Positions 54,436-64,000 of a DNA stretch of 64,000 nucleotides are shown one piece after another; the first letter of the stretch is position 1, and each line of letters opens with the position of its first letter. Origin of the DNA: Burkholderia lata (lineage in GTDB: Bacteria > Pseudomonadota > Gammaproteobacteria > Burkholderiales > Burkholderiaceae); the NCBI RefSeq assembly GCF_000012945.1, contig NC_007510.1:1674001-1738000 (forward strand), written 5' to 3'. Made by a program: the position numbers and the translations under genes. The notes beneath the pieces are model-generated. The model did no database searches and had not been told where the DNA came from. It was given only the letters and a program-made list of their open reading frames with translations.

Positions 54436-54771
54436 TCAGAGACCGCCTGGCGTGGCCGATCGTTCCTCTGCGATGCAGTGATCGATCATCCGGCACACGG
54501 CGTCGATCGTGCCGACCATGATCAGGCGCGAACGGCCGTGATAGACGCGCACCGGCGCGCGGCGCGCGGGTTCGGCGTGATTCAGGCCGGCGTTCAGCGA
54601 TACCCGCGCGAAAGCGGGCAGCGCCGACGGCAGCAGGGACGCCTGCCGTTCGACTGCGACTTCTTCTTGCACAGGCGCCGCCGCGGACAGCGGTGCGCAG
54701 GGCGTGCGGCCGCGCAGATGACGCAGGCGACCGAATTGACGGAAAGGCAGCAGACGGGCAAGGCGTTCCAT
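54436..54771 (-). CDS. Hypothetical protein in the lexA operon, probable SOS gene
   Basis: 111 residues, soluble, basic. GAGGAGAACATC precedes the ATG at 54771, 26 bp after the lexA stop on the same strand, so it should be transcribed with lexA and induced by DNA damage. The C-terminal VYHGRSRLIMVGTIDAVCRMIDHCIAEE is the best-ordered part. In other bacteria this place holds sulA, a division inhibitor; I cannot see clear SulA similarity. Confidence 0.75.
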   Translation of the reverse strand: MERLARLLPFRQFGRLRHLRGRTPCAPLSAAAPVQEEVAVERQASLLPSALPAFARVSLNAGLNHAEPARRAPVRVYHGRSRLIMVGTIDAVCRMIDHCIAEERSATPGGL

Positions 54772-54797
54772 GATGTTCTCCTCAGCGAGACGGAATG

Positions 54798-55445
54798 TCA
54801 GAGTTCGCCCGAGCGGATCAGCCCGACGGCGATGCCTTCCAGCGCGAATTCCGCGCTGCCGGCCTTGACGAAGATGTTTTCGTAATCCGGGTTCTCCGCG
54901 ATCAGCTCGAGGCCGCCGGGCCGGCGCATCAGGCGCTTGACCGTGACGTCGTCGCCGAGACGCGCAACGATGATCTGGCCGTCCTTCGCTTCCGTGCGCT
55001 TCTGCACGGCGAGGAGGTCGCCGTCGAGGATGCCGGCGTCGCGCATCGACAGGCCGCGCACTTTCAGCAGGTAGTCGGGCTTGCTGGTGAACAGCGCGGG
55101 ATCGCACGCGTAATGCTGCGAGATGTGCTCCTGCGCGAGGATCGGGCTACCGGCTGCCACGCGGCCGACGAGGGGCAGCGACAGCTGCATCAGGCCGGCG
55201 TGCGGCAGCGTGAACTGGTGCGGGGCGTCGTCGATGCCGAGCAGGCGGATACCGCGCGACGCGCCGGCGGCCAGCTCGATCACACCTTTGCGTGCGAGCG
55301 CACGCAGGTGCTCCTCGGCCGCATTCGGCGAGCTGAAGCCCAGTTCGGCCGCGATCTCGGCACGGGTGGGCGGGAATCCGGAGCGCTCGATCGCGCGACG
55401 GATCAAGTCGAAAACTTGCTGCTGACGGGCGGTGAGTTTGGTCAT
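54798..55445 (-). CDS. lexA: LexA repressor
   Basis: 215 residues. N-terminal winged helix ([45 protein letters not shown]) and C-terminal S24 autoprotease. The cleavage bond Ala98-Gly99 lies in [10 protein letters not shown], and the catalytic Ser133 (LSMRDAGI) and Lys170 (VTVKRL) are present. It represses SOS genes and cleaves itself when RecA filaments form. Two SOS boxes lie upstream at 55453 and 55473. Confidence 0.97.
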   Translation of the reverse strand: MTKLTARQQQVFDLIRRAIERSGFPPTRAEIAAELGFSSPNAAEEHLRALARKGVIELAAGASRGIRLLGIDDAPHQFTLPHAGLMQLSLPLVGRVAAGSPILAQEHISQHYACDPALFTSKPDYLLKVRGLSMRDAGILDGDLLAVQKRTEAKDGQIIVARLGDDVTVKRLMRRPGGLELIAENPDYENIFVKAGSAEFALEGIAVGLIRSGEL

Positions 55446-55452
55446 GGCTTAA

Positions 55453-55468
55453 CTGTATGGATAGACAG
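55453..55468. promoter_or_regulatory. LexA (SOS) box 1
   Basis: CTGT-N8-ACAG with spacer ATGGATAG. It lies 8 bp upstream of the lexA start. Confidence 0.92.
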
Positions 55469-55472
55469 TGAG

Positions 55473-55488
55473 CTGTATTTTTATACAG
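55473..55488. promoter_or_regulatory. LexA (SOS) box 2
   Basis: CTGT-N8-ACAG with AT-only spacer ATTTTTAT, the stronger of the two by symmetry. Centres of the boxes are 20 bp apart, about two helical turns, as in E. coli lexA, so binding is probably cooperative. Confidence 0.93.
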
Positions 55489-55709
55489 TAGTTCGGGAAT
55501 TTCAAGTGTTACGTGAGGTTCGACGCGATCACGCCGGTTCCGGCGCGATTTCGCGACGTCCTGACGCCGGTTTATCTGCCGCAACCGTCCATTCCGTCTG
55601 CGTTAGCACTTTTGAGTATTAAAAAATGAGGAACGATTATTTTTAATCATGTAACCCGTTCGTTAGACTGGCCCGACATCGCAATACCGACAACACTGGA
55701 GAACCAAGG

Positions 55710-56747
55710 ATGGGCAAGCGCAACACGGGGCTGGTGGGCGGAGTGGGCCGCCTGATCGCAACACTCGCGCTGGGCGCGGCGGCGGCGCTGGGCGTCGCGA
55801 CGCACGCGCAGGCCGATACGACCTTCCTGAACGTGTCGTACGACCCGACGCGCGAGCTGTATCAGGACTTCAACCAGGCGTTTGGCAAGGAGTGGAAGGC
55901 GAAGACGGGCGAGACCGTCAACTTCAAGCAGTCGCACGGCGGTTCGGGCGCGCAGGCGCGCTCGGTGCTCGACGGCCTGCAGGCCGACGTCGTCACGCTG
56001 GCGCTGGCGTACGACATCGACGCGCTCGCGAACAAGGGGCTCGTCAACAAGGACTGGCAGAAGCGCCTGCCCGACAACGCGTCGCCGTACACGTCGACGA
56101 TCGTGTTCCTGGTGCGCAAGGGCAATCCGAAGGGGATCAAGGACTGGGACGACCTGACCAAGCCGGGCATCTCGATCGTCACGCCGAATCCGAAGACGTC
56201 GGGCGGCGCGCGCTGGAACTACCTGGCCGCATGGGCATACGCGGTGCACAAGCCGGGCGGCAACGAGCAGACGGCGAAGGAATTCGTCACGAAGCTCTAC
56301 AAGAACGCAGGCGTGCTCGATTCGGGCGCGCGCGGCGCGACCACGAGCTTCGTGCAGCGCGGGATTGGCGACGTGCTGATCGCCTGGGAAAACGAGGCAT
56401 TCCTGTCGGTCAAGGAATTCGGTACCGACAAGTTCGAGATCGTCGTGCCGTCGGTGAGCATCCTGGCCGAGCCGCCCGTCGCGGTGGTGGACAAGGTGGT
56501 CGACAAGAAGGGTACGCGCAAGCTGGCCGATGCCTACCTGAACTTCCTGTACAGCCCGCAGGGCCAGGAGATCGCGGCGCGCAACTACTACCGGCCGCGC
56601 TCGAAAAACGTGCCGGCGGAGCTGACGAAGCAGTTCCCGAAGCTGAAGCTGTACACGGTCGACGATACCTTCGGCGGCTGGACGAATGCGCAGAAGACGC
56701 ATTTCGCGGACGGCGGCGTGTTCGATTCGATCTACAAGCCGCAGTAA
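55710..56747 (+). CDS. cysP: Sulfate ABC transporter periplasmic binding protein
   Basis: 345 residues. Signal peptide ends at AQA before [20 protein letters not shown], the typical sulfate-binding start. [15 protein letters not shown] and [13 protein letters not shown] contain ligand-binding positions and GYGIR-type C-terminal RNYYRPRS follows. It binds sulfate or thiosulfate. First gene of cysPTWA. AT-rich inverted repeat GATTA/TAATC at 55635-55648 upstream may be part of a CysB site. The name sbp is equally possible. Confidence 0.93.
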   Translation: MGKRNTGLVGGVGRLIATLALGAAAALGVATHAQADTTFLNVSYDPTRELYQDFNQAFGKEWKAKTGETVNFKQSHGGSGAQARSVLDGLQADVVTLALAYDIDALANKGLVNKDWQKRLPDNASPYTSTIVFLVRKGNPKGIKDWDDLTKPGISIVTPNPKTSGGARWNYLAAWAYAVHKPGGNEQTAKEFVTKLYKNAGVLDSGARGATTSFVQRGIGDVLIAWENEAFLSVKEFGTDKFEIVVPSVSILAEPPVAVVDKVVDKKGTRKLADAYLNFLYSPQGQEIAARNYYRPRSKNVPAELTKQFPKLKLYTVDDTFGGWTNAQKTHFADGGVFDSIYKPQ

Positions 56748-56869
56748 CGCCATAACGACAGCGGCGCGCCACGACAGCGCGCCGCATCCCCGACGGCCCG
56801 CCGGCGCGATTCACTGCGCCGGCGTTTGCGTCGGACCCATGAGCAGCATCGACCCAGCAAGAGCATCCG

Positions 56870-57772
56870 ATGACGACGTACACCTTTCGAAAGCCGAGCG
56901 CGCTGCCCGGTTTCGGCGTGACGCTAGGCATCACGGTGGCCTATTTGAGCCTCGTGGTGCTGATACCGCTCGCCGCCACGTTCCTGAAGACCGCGACGCT
57001 GTCGTGGGATCAGTTCGTCACCGCCGTCACGTCGCCGCGCGTGCTCGCGTCGTACCGGCTGACGTTCCTTTCCGCCCTCGGCGGCGCGCTGATCAACGCC
57101 GTGTTCGGCTTTCTCGTCGCGTGGGTGCTCGTGCGCTACACGTTCCCGTTCAAGCGGCTCGTCGATGCGATCGTCGACCTGCCGTTTGCACTCCCGACGT
57201 CGGTCGCCGGCATTTCGCTCGCGGCCGTTTACGCGACCAACGGCTGGGTCGGCCAGTATCTCGCGCCGCTCGGCATCAAGATCGCGTTCACGCCGGCCGG
57301 CGTGCTGGTCGCGCTGACCTTCATCGGGCTGCCGTTCGTCGTGCGCACGGTGCAGCCGGTGCTCGAGGATTTCGAGCGCGAGCAGGAAGAGGCCGCCGCG
57401 TGCCTCGGCGCGTCGCGCTGGCTGACGTTCCGCCGTGTCGTCCTGCCGGCCGTGCTGCCGGCGCTCCTCACAGGGTTCGCACTCGCGTTCGCGCGCGCGC
57501 TCGGGGAATACGGCTCGGTGATCTTCATCGCCGGCAACGTGCCGATGAAATCCGAGATCACGTCGCTGCTCATCATCACGAAGCTTGAGCAGTACGACTA
57601 TGCGGGCGCGACTGCGCTGGCGGTCGTGATGCTCGTCGTGTCGTTCCTGATGCTGCTGCTGATCAACACGCTGCAGTGGTATCTGCAGCGCCGCACGAGC
57701 AAGGGCGCGAGCGGTCCCGCGCCCGCCACCGTCACCGCCGTCACCGCCATCCCGGCAGGAGGCCAGCAATGA
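56870..57772 (+). CDS. cysT: Sulfate ABC transporter permease CysT
   Basis: 300 residues, six or so hydrophobic segments. [23 protein letters not shown] starts the first helix, and [15 protein letters not shown] and [24 protein letters not shown] are CysT blocks (the latter is the EAA loop). Stop overlaps cysW by ATGA. Confidence 0.95.
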   Translation: MTTYTFRKPSALPGFGVTLGITVAYLSLVVLIPLAATFLKTATLSWDQFVTAVTSPRVLASYRLTFLSALGGALINAVFGFLVAWVLVRYTFPFKRLVDAIVDLPFALPTSVAGISLAAVYATNGWVGQYLAPLGIKIAFTPAGVLVALTFIGLPFVVRTVQPVLEDFEREQEEAAACLGASRWLTFRRVVLPAVLPALLTGFALAFARALGEYGSVIFIAGNVPMKSEITSLLIITKLEQYDYAGATALAVVMLVVSFLMLLLINTLQWYLQRRTSKGASGPAPATVTAVTAIPAGGQQ

Positions 57773-58719
57773 GCCAGGAGGCCACCGTCGTGCTGAAAAC
57801 CCCGTCGCCGGCCGCGCAAGGGCGTGCCGCGAAGCGGCTCGACCCCGTCAGCGAGTCGCGCGTCGTGCGCTGGCTGCTCACGGGCATCGCGCTGGCGTTC
57901 CTCGCGTTCTTCCTCGTCGTGCCGCTCGCCGCGGTGTTCGTCGAGGCGCTGAGAAAGGGCGTCGGTTTCTATCTCGAATCGCTGGCCGATCCCGATGCGT
58001 GGTCGGCGATCAAGCTGACGCTGACCGTCGCCGCGATCGCCGTGCCGCTGAACCTCGTGTTCGGCGTGTGCGCATCGTGGGCGATCGCGAAATTCGAATT
58101 CCGCGGCAAGGCGCTGCTGACGACGCTGATCGACCTGCCGTTCTCGGTGTCGCCGGTGATCTCGGGCCTCGTGTACGTGCTGCTGTTCGGTGCGCAGGGC
58201 TGGCTCGGGCCGTGGCTGCAGGATCACGACGTGCAGATCATCTTCGCGGTGCCGGGCATCGTGCTCGCGACGATCTTCGTCACGTTCCCGTTCGTTGCGC
58301 GCGAGCTGATTCCGCTGATGCAGGCGCAAGGCACGGACGAGGAAGAGGCCGCGCGCGTGCTCGGTGCATCGGGCTGGCAGATCTTCCGCCGCGTGACGCT
58401 GCCGAACGTGAAGTGGGGCCTGCTGTACGGCGTGATTCTGTGTAATGCGCGCGCAATGGGCGAGTTCGGCGCGGTGTCGGTCGTGTCCGGCCACATCCGC
58501 GGCCAGACCGACACGATGCCGCTGCACGTCGAGATCCTGTACAACGAATACAACTTCGCGGCGGCCTTCGCGGTGGCGTCGGTGCTGGCACTGCTCGCGC
58601 TCGTCACGCTCGCGCTGAAGCTGCTCGCCGAGCGCCATCTCGCCGCCGAACTGGCCGGCGCGCGCGACACCGTTCCCGCACATGCCGGCCCCGTCGCCGC
58701 CGTTTCGTCGAAATCGTAA
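57769..58719 (+). CDS. cysW: Sulfate ABC transporter permease CysW
   Basis: 316 residues. [39 protein letters not shown], and [23 protein letters not shown] are CysW blocks. GGAGG overlaps the end of cysT and the ATGA junction couples translation. Forms the channel with CysT. Confidence 0.95.
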   Translation: MSQEATVVLKTPSPAAQGRAAKRLDPVSESRVVRWLLTGIALAFLAFFLVVPLAAVFVEALRKGVGFYLESLADPDAWSAIKLTLTVAAIAVPLNLVFGVCASWAIAKFEFRGKALLTTLIDLPFSVSPVISGLVYVLLFGAQGWLGPWLQDHDVQIIFAVPGIVLATIFVTFPFVARELIPLMQAQGTDEEEAARVLGASGWQIFRRVTLPNVKWGLLYGVILCNARAMGEFGAVSVVSGHIRGQTDTMPLHVEILYNEYNFAAAFAVASVLALLALVTLALKLLAERHLAAELAGARDTVPAHAGPVAAVSSKS

Positions 58720-58732
58720 AGAGGCAACCAGA

Positions 58733-59791
58733 ATGGGTATCACCGTCCGTAACCTTCAGAAGCGCTTCGGCGATTTCACGGCGCTCGACAACGTATCGCT
58801 CGACTTCCCGCCCGGCGAGCTGGTCGCGCTGCTCGGGCCGTCCGGCTGCGGCAAGACCACGCTGCTGCGCGTGATCGCGGGCCTCGAGCACGCGGATGCG
58901 GGCCAGGTCGTGCTGCAGGGGCTCGACGTCGCGTCGGTCGGCGCGCGCGACCGCCAGGTCGGTTTCGTGTTCCAGCACTACGCATTGTTCCGCCACATGA
59001 CGGTCTTCGAGAACGTCGCGTTCGGGCTGCGCGTGAAGCCGCGCCGCGAGCGGCCGTCGGAAAGCGCGATTCGCGACAAGGTGCACGAGTTGCTGAAGCT
59101 CGTGCAGCTCGACTGGCTCGCGCAGCGCTATCCGTCCGAGCTGTCGGGCGGCCAGCGCCAGCGCATCGCGCTCGCCCGCGCGCTCGCGGTCGAGCCGAAG
59201 GTGCTGCTGCTCGACGAGCCGTTCGGCGCGCTCGACGCGAAGGTCCGCAAGGAACTGCGCGGCTGGCTGCGTCGTCTGCACGACGACCTGCACATCTCGA
59301 CGATCTTCGTCACGCACGACCAGGAGGAGGCGCTGGAGGTTGCGGATCGCATCGTCGTGCTGAATCGCGGCCACGTCGAGCAGGTCGGCAGCCCGCAGGA
59401 CGTCTACGATCATCCGCAGAGCGCGTTCGTCTACGAGTTCCTCGGCGCGGCGAACCGGCTGCCGGGCACGGTCGCCGGGCGTGGCTTCGTCGCCGAGGGA
59501 GCAGCCGCGCCGATCGAGGTCGACGCCGATTTCGCCGGCCCGGCGAACGCCTATGTGCGCCCGCACGACCTGCAGCTGTGGCCGGTGGGAGAAGGGCACC
59601 GCGACGGCATTGCGGTGGACGTGCGCCGCGTGATTCCGCTCGGCGGGTCGGTGCGCGTGGAGCTCGAGGCGCGTGCGGGCGGTGCGCTCGAGGCGGAACT
59701 CGATCGCGATGCGTGGCGTGCGCTGTCGCTGCAGGTCGGGGATGGCGCGACCGCCGTGCCGCGTGCCGTGAGGGTGTTCCCCGCGCGTTAA
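58733..59791 (+). CDS. cysA: Sulfate ABC transporter ATP-binding protein CysA
   Basis: 352 residues. Walker [14 protein letters not shown], signature [15 protein letters not shown], Walker [12 protein letters not shown], then a C-terminal TOBE-like part ([25 protein letters not shown]). Starts 14 bp after cysW. Powers sulfate import. Confidence 0.95.
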   Translation: MGITVRNLQKRFGDFTALDNVSLDFPPGELVALLGPSGCGKTTLLRVIAGLEHADAGQVVLQGLDVASVGARDRQVGFVFQHYALFRHMTVFENVAFGLRVKPRRERPSESAIRDKVHELLKLVQLDWLAQRYPSELSGGQRQRIALARALAVEPKVLLLDEPFGALDAKVRKELRGWLRRLHDDLHISTIFVTHDQEEALEVADRIVVLNRGHVEQVGSPQDVYDHPQSAFVYEFLGAANRLPGTVAGRGFVAEGAAAPIEVDADFAGPANAYVRPHDLQLWPVGEGHRDGIAVDVRRVIPLGGSVRVELEARAGGALEAELDRDAWRALSLQVGDGATAVPRAVRVFPAR

Positions 59792-59866
59792 CGCCAGAAT
59801 GCAGGGCAGGGGGCGGAAACAGCTCCGATTCAATAATCAAACAACGACAGCCTAAGAGGCATACCC

Positions 59867-60793
59867 ATGAATTTTCAGCAATTGCGGTTCGTGCGCGAAG
59901 CGGTGCGCCAGAACATGAACCTGACGGAAGTCGCGAACGTGCTGTACACGTCGCAGTCGGGCGTGTCGAAGCAGATCAAGGATCTCGAGGATGAGCTGGG
60001 CGTCGACATCTTCATCCGGCGCGGCAAGCGGCTGACGGGGCTCACGGAGCCCGGCAAGGCCGTGCACCAGCTGATCGAGCGGATGCTGCTCGACGCCGAG
60101 AACCTGCGCCGCGTCGCGCGCCAGTTCGCCGACCAGGACAGCGGCCACCTCGTCGTCGCGACGACGCACACGCAGGCGCGCTACGCGCTGCCGAAGGTGA
60201 TCCGCCAGTTCACCGACGTGTTCCCGAAGGTGCATCTCGCGCTGCGCCAGGGCAGCCCGCAGCAGATCGCGCAGATGATCCTGAACGGCGAGGCCGATCT
60301 CGGCATCTCGACCGAGGCGCTCGACCGCTATCCGGACATCGTCACGTTCCCGTGCTATTCGTGGCATCACACGGTCGTCGTGCCGAAGGGCCATCCGCTC
60401 GTCGGCCGCGAGAACCTGACGCTCGAGGAAATCGCCGAGTACCCGATCATCACGTACGACCAGGATTTCACGGGCCGCTCGCATATCGACCAGGCGTTCA
60501 CGCAGGCGGGCGCCGTGCCCGACGTCGTGCTGACCGCAATCGACGCGGACGTGATCAAGACGTATGTCGAGCTCGGAATGGGGATCGGCGTGGTCGCGGC
60601 GATGGCCTACGATCCGCAGCGCGACACGGGCCTCGTCGCGCTCGATACGCAGCACCTGTTCGAGGCGAGTACGACGCGGGTCGGGCTGCGCAAGGGAGCG
60701 TTCCTGCGCGCGTATGCATACCGGCTGATCGAGATGTTCGCGCCGCACCTGAACGAAGCGGAAATCGCGGGGATGTTGCGCGAAGCCGTTTGA
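59867..60793 (+). CDS. cysB: CysB-family LysR regulator of sulfur metabolism
   Basis: 308 residues. MNFQQLRFVREAVRQNMNLTEVANVLYTSQSGVSKQIKDLEDELG is the CysB/Cbl/SsuR helix-turn-helix, and TTHTQARYALPKVI with GRSHIDQAF form the inducer-binding site. It lies 75 bp after cysA. It could be CysB itself or the related SsuR; I use cysB because of the sulfate-operon context. It should activate cys genes and may act on ssuDCB at 25 kb. Confidence 0.9.
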   Translation: MNFQQLRFVREAVRQNMNLTEVANVLYTSQSGVSKQIKDLEDELGVDIFIRRGKRLTGLTEPGKAVHQLIERMLLDAENLRRVARQFADQDSGHLVVATTHTQARYALPKVIRQFTDVFPKVHLALRQGSPQQIAQMILNGEADLGISTEALDRYPDIVTFPCYSWHHTVVVPKGHPLVGRENLTLEEIAEYPIITYDQDFTGRSHIDQAFTQAGAVPDVVLTAIDADVIKTYVELGMGIGVVAAMAYDPQRDTGLVALDTQHLFEASTTRVGLRKGAFLRAYAYRLIEMFAPHLNEAEIAGMLREAV

Positions 60794-61306
60794 CGGCAGC
60801 GCGTCGTGCGCCCTTCGCGTAATCACCGAGGAGGGCGCGACGTACCTGCGCGGGTTGTCATGCATGCGGCGGCAGCAGGCGATCTGCCGCCGCCTTGATC
60901 ATTCGATTCACCGAATCATCGACCGCCATCGCGGTTTCCCGTCCGATTCTTCGCCGCCCGCGGCGAACGACAGGCATTTGCTTGCCAACACAACGACAAG
61001 ACCAAAACGGCACGCCTGAGCACCTCGTTTCGGATTCGGCCATCTGCCATAGCGAGCGATCTATCGGCTGGCAAATGTGATTCAATGCGCGTGAATGCCG
61101 GGTGACGTGCGTTCGAGCCGTCCCTTGGTCGCCATCGTGACTGACCGGATCGCACCAGCGACGCAGCGCGCAACACTGGGACGAGTGGCGGAAAGCGAAG
61201 CCGGCAACCCGGCCACCTTCACAAAACCATGCACGCGGATTGTCGGTCCCGACACACTCGGAGACATATCGCGCAGGACGCAACACGCGTGACGAAGAGG
61301 TAAGCA
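60794..61306. other. Gene-free stretch after cysB
   Basis: 513 bp. A perfect 10-bp stem GCGGCGGCAG/CTGCCGCCGC at 60866-60893 follows cysB; no T run, so perhaps a weak stop. A minus-strand frame covers the rest but has no ribosome-binding site or recognisable content. I see nothing else. Confidence 0.45.
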
Positions 61307-61693
61307 ATGAATCTGAAATGGTTTCTCTTTTCCTTCGAAGGCCGGATCGGGCGCCTGCCGTGGTGGATCTACGCGCTGGTTTCCACGGTGCTCAGCGCGA
61401 TTGTCGATGCGGGTTCCCGCGGCACGCCGGAGGACGATCTGCCGCTGCTGGCGATGCTGGTGCTCGTCGTCATTGCGGTCGTCGCGGTGTGGTCGTCGAT
61501 TGCGGTCGGCGTGAAGCGGCTGCACGACATCGACAAGTCGGGATGGTGGATGCTGCTGCTGTTCGTGCCGATCGTCGGCGCGCTCGCGCTGTTCGTGATG
61601 AACGGCTTCATCGCCGGCACGCCGCATGCCAACCGATTCGGCGAGCCGCCTTCGGCCGAAGAGGACGAACCGGCGCCGCAGGACCCGGCGTGA
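61307..61693 (+). CDS. DUF805-family membrane protein
   Basis: 128 residues. LKWFLFSFEGRIGRLPWWIYALV is the DUF805 start, followed by three hydrophobic segments and VKRLHDIDKSGWWMLLLFVPIVGALALFV, the conserved RLHD-KSG-W block. Acidic C-terminal tail. Inner membrane; no established function. Confidence 0.9.
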   Translation: MNLKWFLFSFEGRIGRLPWWIYALVSTVLSAIVDAGSRGTPEDDLPLLAMLVLVVIAVVAVWSSIAVGVKRLHDIDKSGWWMLLLFVPIVGALALFVMNGFIAGTPHANRFGEPPSAEEDEPAPQDPA

Positions 61694-61896
61694 TATGCGC
61701 TCCGAATAAACCCTTAAATATTGATCAGACAGGTTGCGCGCCGGCACGAATCGGTACAGCATAGCCTTCACTCCGCCGGCGTCCCGCCGGCGGCGGCGCG
61801 TATACGACAGCACGCGCCAGGCAGTCGGCCGTCTGCCTCGCTTCCATTCCGTGGTACCGACAGCAGCATCGATGGCCATTGTCCGGGTAGTGTGGC

Positions 61897-61908
61897 GCAA
61901 ACGTTTGC
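61897..61908. promoter_or_regulatory. LacI/GalR-type operator upstream of the right-hand sugar operon
   Basis: GCAAACGTTTGC is a perfect 12-bp palindrome with central CG, the core of LacI-family operators such as those of RbsR, PurR and CcpA. It lies 62 bp before the binding protein start; a TATAGT -10 candidate is at 61932-61937. The regulator itself is expected beyond the right edge. Confidence 0.78.
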
Positions 61909-61970
61909 TCACATTAAAACAACAGTCAAACTATAGTCCGGCCCTTGGGGCCAGTCGCCAGGAGATGTGT

Positions 61971-62921
61971 ATGAATGTCCTCTTTCGCCGTCGCTTCCTG
62001 ACCGCCGCGCTCGCCGCCGTCGCGGTTGCCGCCGCACCGGCCGTCCACGCGCAATCGGCGGGCAAGCCGAAGGTCGCGCTCGTGATGAAGTCGCTCGCCA
62101 ACGAGTTCTTCCTGACGATGGAAACGGGCGCGAAGGAATACCAGAAACACAACGCGGGTCAGTTCGACCTGATCACCAACGGCATCAAGGACGAGACCGA
62201 CACCGCGAACCAGATTCGCATCGTCGAGCAGATGATCGTGTCGAAGGTCGACGCGATCGTGCTCGCGCCGGCCGATTCGAAGGCGCTCGTGCCGGTCGTG
62301 AAGAAGGCGGTCGACGCGGGCATCATCGTCGTGAACATCGACAACCGGCTCGATCCCGACGTGCTGAAGTCGAAGAACCTGAACGTGCCGTTCGTCGGCC
62401 CGGACAACCGCAAGGGCGCGCGCAAGATCGGCGATTACCTCGCGAAGCGGCTGAAGGCGGGCGACCAGGTTGGCATCGTCGAAGGCGTGTCGACGACGAC
62501 CAATGCGCAGCAGCGCACGGCCGGCTTCCAGGACGCGATGAAGGCGGGCGGGATGAAGGTCGTGTCGGTGCAGTCCGGCGAATGGGAGATCGACAAGGGC
62601 AATGCGGTCGCTGCCGCGATGCTCAACGAATATCCGAACCTGAAGGCGCTGCTGTGCGGCAACGACAACATGGCGATCGGCGCCGTGTCGGCCGTGCGCG
62701 CGGCCGGCAAGCAGGGCAAGGTGCTCGTGGTCGGCTACGACAACATCAATGCGATCAAGCCGATGCTGAAGGACGGCCGCGTGCTCGCGACCGCCGATCA
62801 GTACGCGGCGAAGCAGGCCGTGTTCGGTATCGACACGGCACTCAAGGCGATCGCCGAGCATCGCAAGCAGGCCGACATGTCGGGCGTGGTCGAGACGCCG
62901 GTGGATCTCGTGACGAAGTGA
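61971..62921 (+). CDS. CUT2 sugar ABC binding protein, ribose type
   Basis: 316 residues. Signal peptide cut after AVHAQ. Mature KPKVALVMKSLANEFFLTMETGAKEY, APADSKALVPVVKKAVDAGI and YDNINAIKPMLKDGRVLATADQ match RbsB-like proteins. AGGAG is six bases before the ATG at 61971, which favours it over the ATG at 61965. A ribose role (rbsB) is inferred from the RbsR-like operator and the following ATPase gene. Confidence 0.88.
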   Translation: MNVLFRRRFLTAALAAVAVAAAPAVHAQSAGKPKVALVMKSLANEFFLTMETGAKEYQKHNAGQFDLITNGIKDETDTANQIRIVEQMIVSKVDAIVLAPADSKALVPVVKKAVDAGIIVVNIDNRLDPDVLKSKNLNVPFVGPDNRKGARKIGDYLAKRLKAGDQVGIVEGVSTTTNAQQRTAGFQDAMKAGGMKVVSVQSGEWEIDKGNAVAAAMLNEYPNLKALLCGNDNMAIGAVSAVRAAGKQGKVLVVGYDNINAIKPMLKDGRVLATADQYAAKQAVFGIDTALKAIAEHRKQADMSGVVETPVDLVTK

Positions 62922-62934
62922 CGCGGCCCCGATG

Positions 62935-62969
62935 CGGCCGCCGCCCTCAAGAATTGGGCGCGGCGGCCG
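62935..62969 (+). terminator. Intercistronic stem-loop after the binding protein gene
   Basis: CGGCCGCCGCCC (62935-62946) pairs with GGGCGCGGCGGCCG (62956-62969) with one bulge. No long T run, so it is more likely an mRNA stabiliser or partial terminator between binding protein and ATPase genes. Confidence 0.6.
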
Positions 62970-63066
62970 TTATCCGGGGTGAGCGCGATCACGGCCACTG
63001 CATGCACATGCACTTGTGAGCGTCACACCCGCGCGCCGCGTGCGCGCGGCCGCAACCAGGATCGCG

Positions 63067-64000
63067 ATGGACCCGACTTTCCAACCCTCCCGCGCAGCCA
63101 CTCCCGTGCTGTCCGTATCCGGCATCGGCAAGACCTATGCCGAACCCGTGCTCGCCGACGTCACGCTGACGCTCGAGGCGGGCCACGCGCTTGCGTTGAC
63201 GGGCGAGAACGGCGCCGGCAAGAGCACGCTGTCGAAGATCATCGGCGGGCTCGTCGAACCGACTGCCGGGACGATGCTGCTCGGCGGCCAGCCCTATGCA
63301 CCGGCGAGCCGCACGCAGGCCGAGGCGCTCGGCGTGCGCATGGTGATGCAGGAACTGAACCTGCTGCCGACCCTGACGGTTGCCGAAAACCTGTTCCTGA
63401 ACCGCCTGCCGCGACGTTTCGGGATCATCGATCGCGCGCGGCTGCGCGACGATGCGCGGGCCGCGATGGCGCAGGTCGGGCTCGACACGGTCGATCCCGA
63501 TACGCCGGTAGGCGCGCTCGGCATCGGCCACCAGCAGATGGTCGAGATCGCGCGCAACCTGATCGGCGACTGCCGCGTGCTGATTCTCGACGAACCCACC
63601 GCGATGCTGACCGCGCGTGAAGTCGAGCTGCTGTTCGAGCAGATCGACCGGCTGAAGGCGCGCGGCGTCGCGATCGTCTACATCTCGCACCGGCTCGAGG
63701 AGCTCGCGCGCGTCGCCGAACGCGTCGCGGTGTTGCGCGATGGCCGGCTCGTTCATGCGGGCGACATGGCGGCGACGACATCCGACGGGCTCGTCACGCT
63801 GATGGTCGGGCGCGAGGTCGGCGAGCACATCGATCTGGGCGAGCGCCATTTTGGCGCGCCGCGGCTCGTCGTCTCGGGCCTCAGCCGCGGGGCGGCGGTG
63901 CGCGACGTGTCGCTCGAAGTGCGCGCGGGCGAGATTTTCGGCATCTCCGGGCTGATCGGCGCGGGACGCACCGAGCTGCTGAGGCTGATATACGGCGCCG
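63067..64000 (+). CDS. CUT2 sugar ABC transporter ATP-binding protein (partial)
   Basis: 311 codons seen before the right edge. First ABC domain complete: Walker [10 protein letters not shown] near residue 50, signature region LGIGHQQMVEIARNL (degenerate, as usual in this family), Walker B VLILDEPT. The second domain begins with GEIFGISGLIGAGRTELLRLIYG, where the window ends. Works with the binding protein at 61971; rbsA-like. Confidence 0.92.
   Translation, partial: MDPTFQPSRAATPVLSVSGIGKTYAEPVLADVTLTLEAGHALALTGENGAGKSTLSKIIGGLVEPTAGTMLLGGQPYAPASRTQAEALGVRMVMQELNLLPTLTVAENLFLNRLPRRFGIIDRARLRDDARAAMAQVGLDTVDPDTPVGALGIGHQQMVEIARNLIGDCRVLILDEPTAMLTAREVELLFEQIDRLKARGVAIVYISHRLEELARVAERVAVLRDGRLVHAGDMAATTSDGLVTLMVGREVGEHIDLGERHFGAPRLVVSGLSRGAAVRDVSLEVRAGEIFGISGLIGAGRTELLRLIYGA

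Noticed and set aside
60858..61307. Minus-strand frame in the gap after cysB
   Set aside because: No ribosome-binding site, mixed composition and no family resemblance.

Overview
The window is GC-rich, densely coded chromosomal DNA of a betaproteobacterium, almost certainly Burkholderia and probably the Burkholderia cepacia complex, chromosome 1. The call rests on the housekeeping content and order (rnr-rlmB, rpiA, NUDIX-aat-bpt-pyrD, lexA, cysPTWA-cysB), a NodIJ-type ABC pair of the form carried by non-nodulating Burkholderia, and five tRNA genes. I see no CRISPR array, insertion sequence or complete prophage.

Layout. 0-4.5 kb: minus-strand CUT2 sugar ABC operon (ROK regulator, ATPase, permease, binding protein cut by the left edge) behind a 27-bp perfect operator. 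4.8-9.2 kb: three tRNA-Leu(CAG) genes, an orphan sulfonate-type binding protein and a DHA2 drug-efflux pump with a MarR regulator. 9.3-14.6 kb: rnr, rlmB, an AmiD-like lipoprotein and rpiA. 14.8-18.3 kb: a GntR regulator, a Gfo/Idh/MocA oxidoreductase and an L-cystine-type uptake pair. 18.4-24.7 kb: pyrD, the two N-end-rule aminoacyl transferases bpt and aat, a NUDIX hydrolase, initiator tRNA, an SMR exporter and a 3-hydroxyisobutyryl-CoA hydrolase. 25.0-28.3 kb: ssuDCB plus ssuF, without ssuA or ssuE. 28.4-30.2 kb: two small proteins, dusA and tRNA-His. 30.2-41.6 kb: a loosely packed accessory stretch of small hypothetical proteins, lipoproteins, VOC proteins, a GGDEF protein and a PLD nuclease, with long gaps that hold orphan terminators and a multi-hairpin element. 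41.9-53.6 kb: HxlR/thioesterase divergon, aldo-keto reductase, M20 peptidase-MHS transporter unit with a divergent LysR, selU fused translationally to a permease, nodIJ and a UspA protein. 53.7-60.8 kb: lexA operon with two SOS boxes, then cysPTWA-cysB. 61-64 kb: DUF805 protein and a second CUT2 (ribose-type) operon cut by the right edge.

How it fits together. Sulfur acquisition is prominent: sulfate uptake (cysPTWA) with its CysB-family regulator, sulfonate uptake and desulfonation (ssuDCBF), cystine uptake and an orphan SsuA-like protein. Two CUT2 sugar importers bracket the window, each with a clear operator of a different regulator family (ROK, LacI). The most interesting unexplained signals are non-coding: orphan intrinsic terminators at 32.4-32.6 kb, and four consecutive hairpins ending in a terminator at 35.8-35.9 kb.
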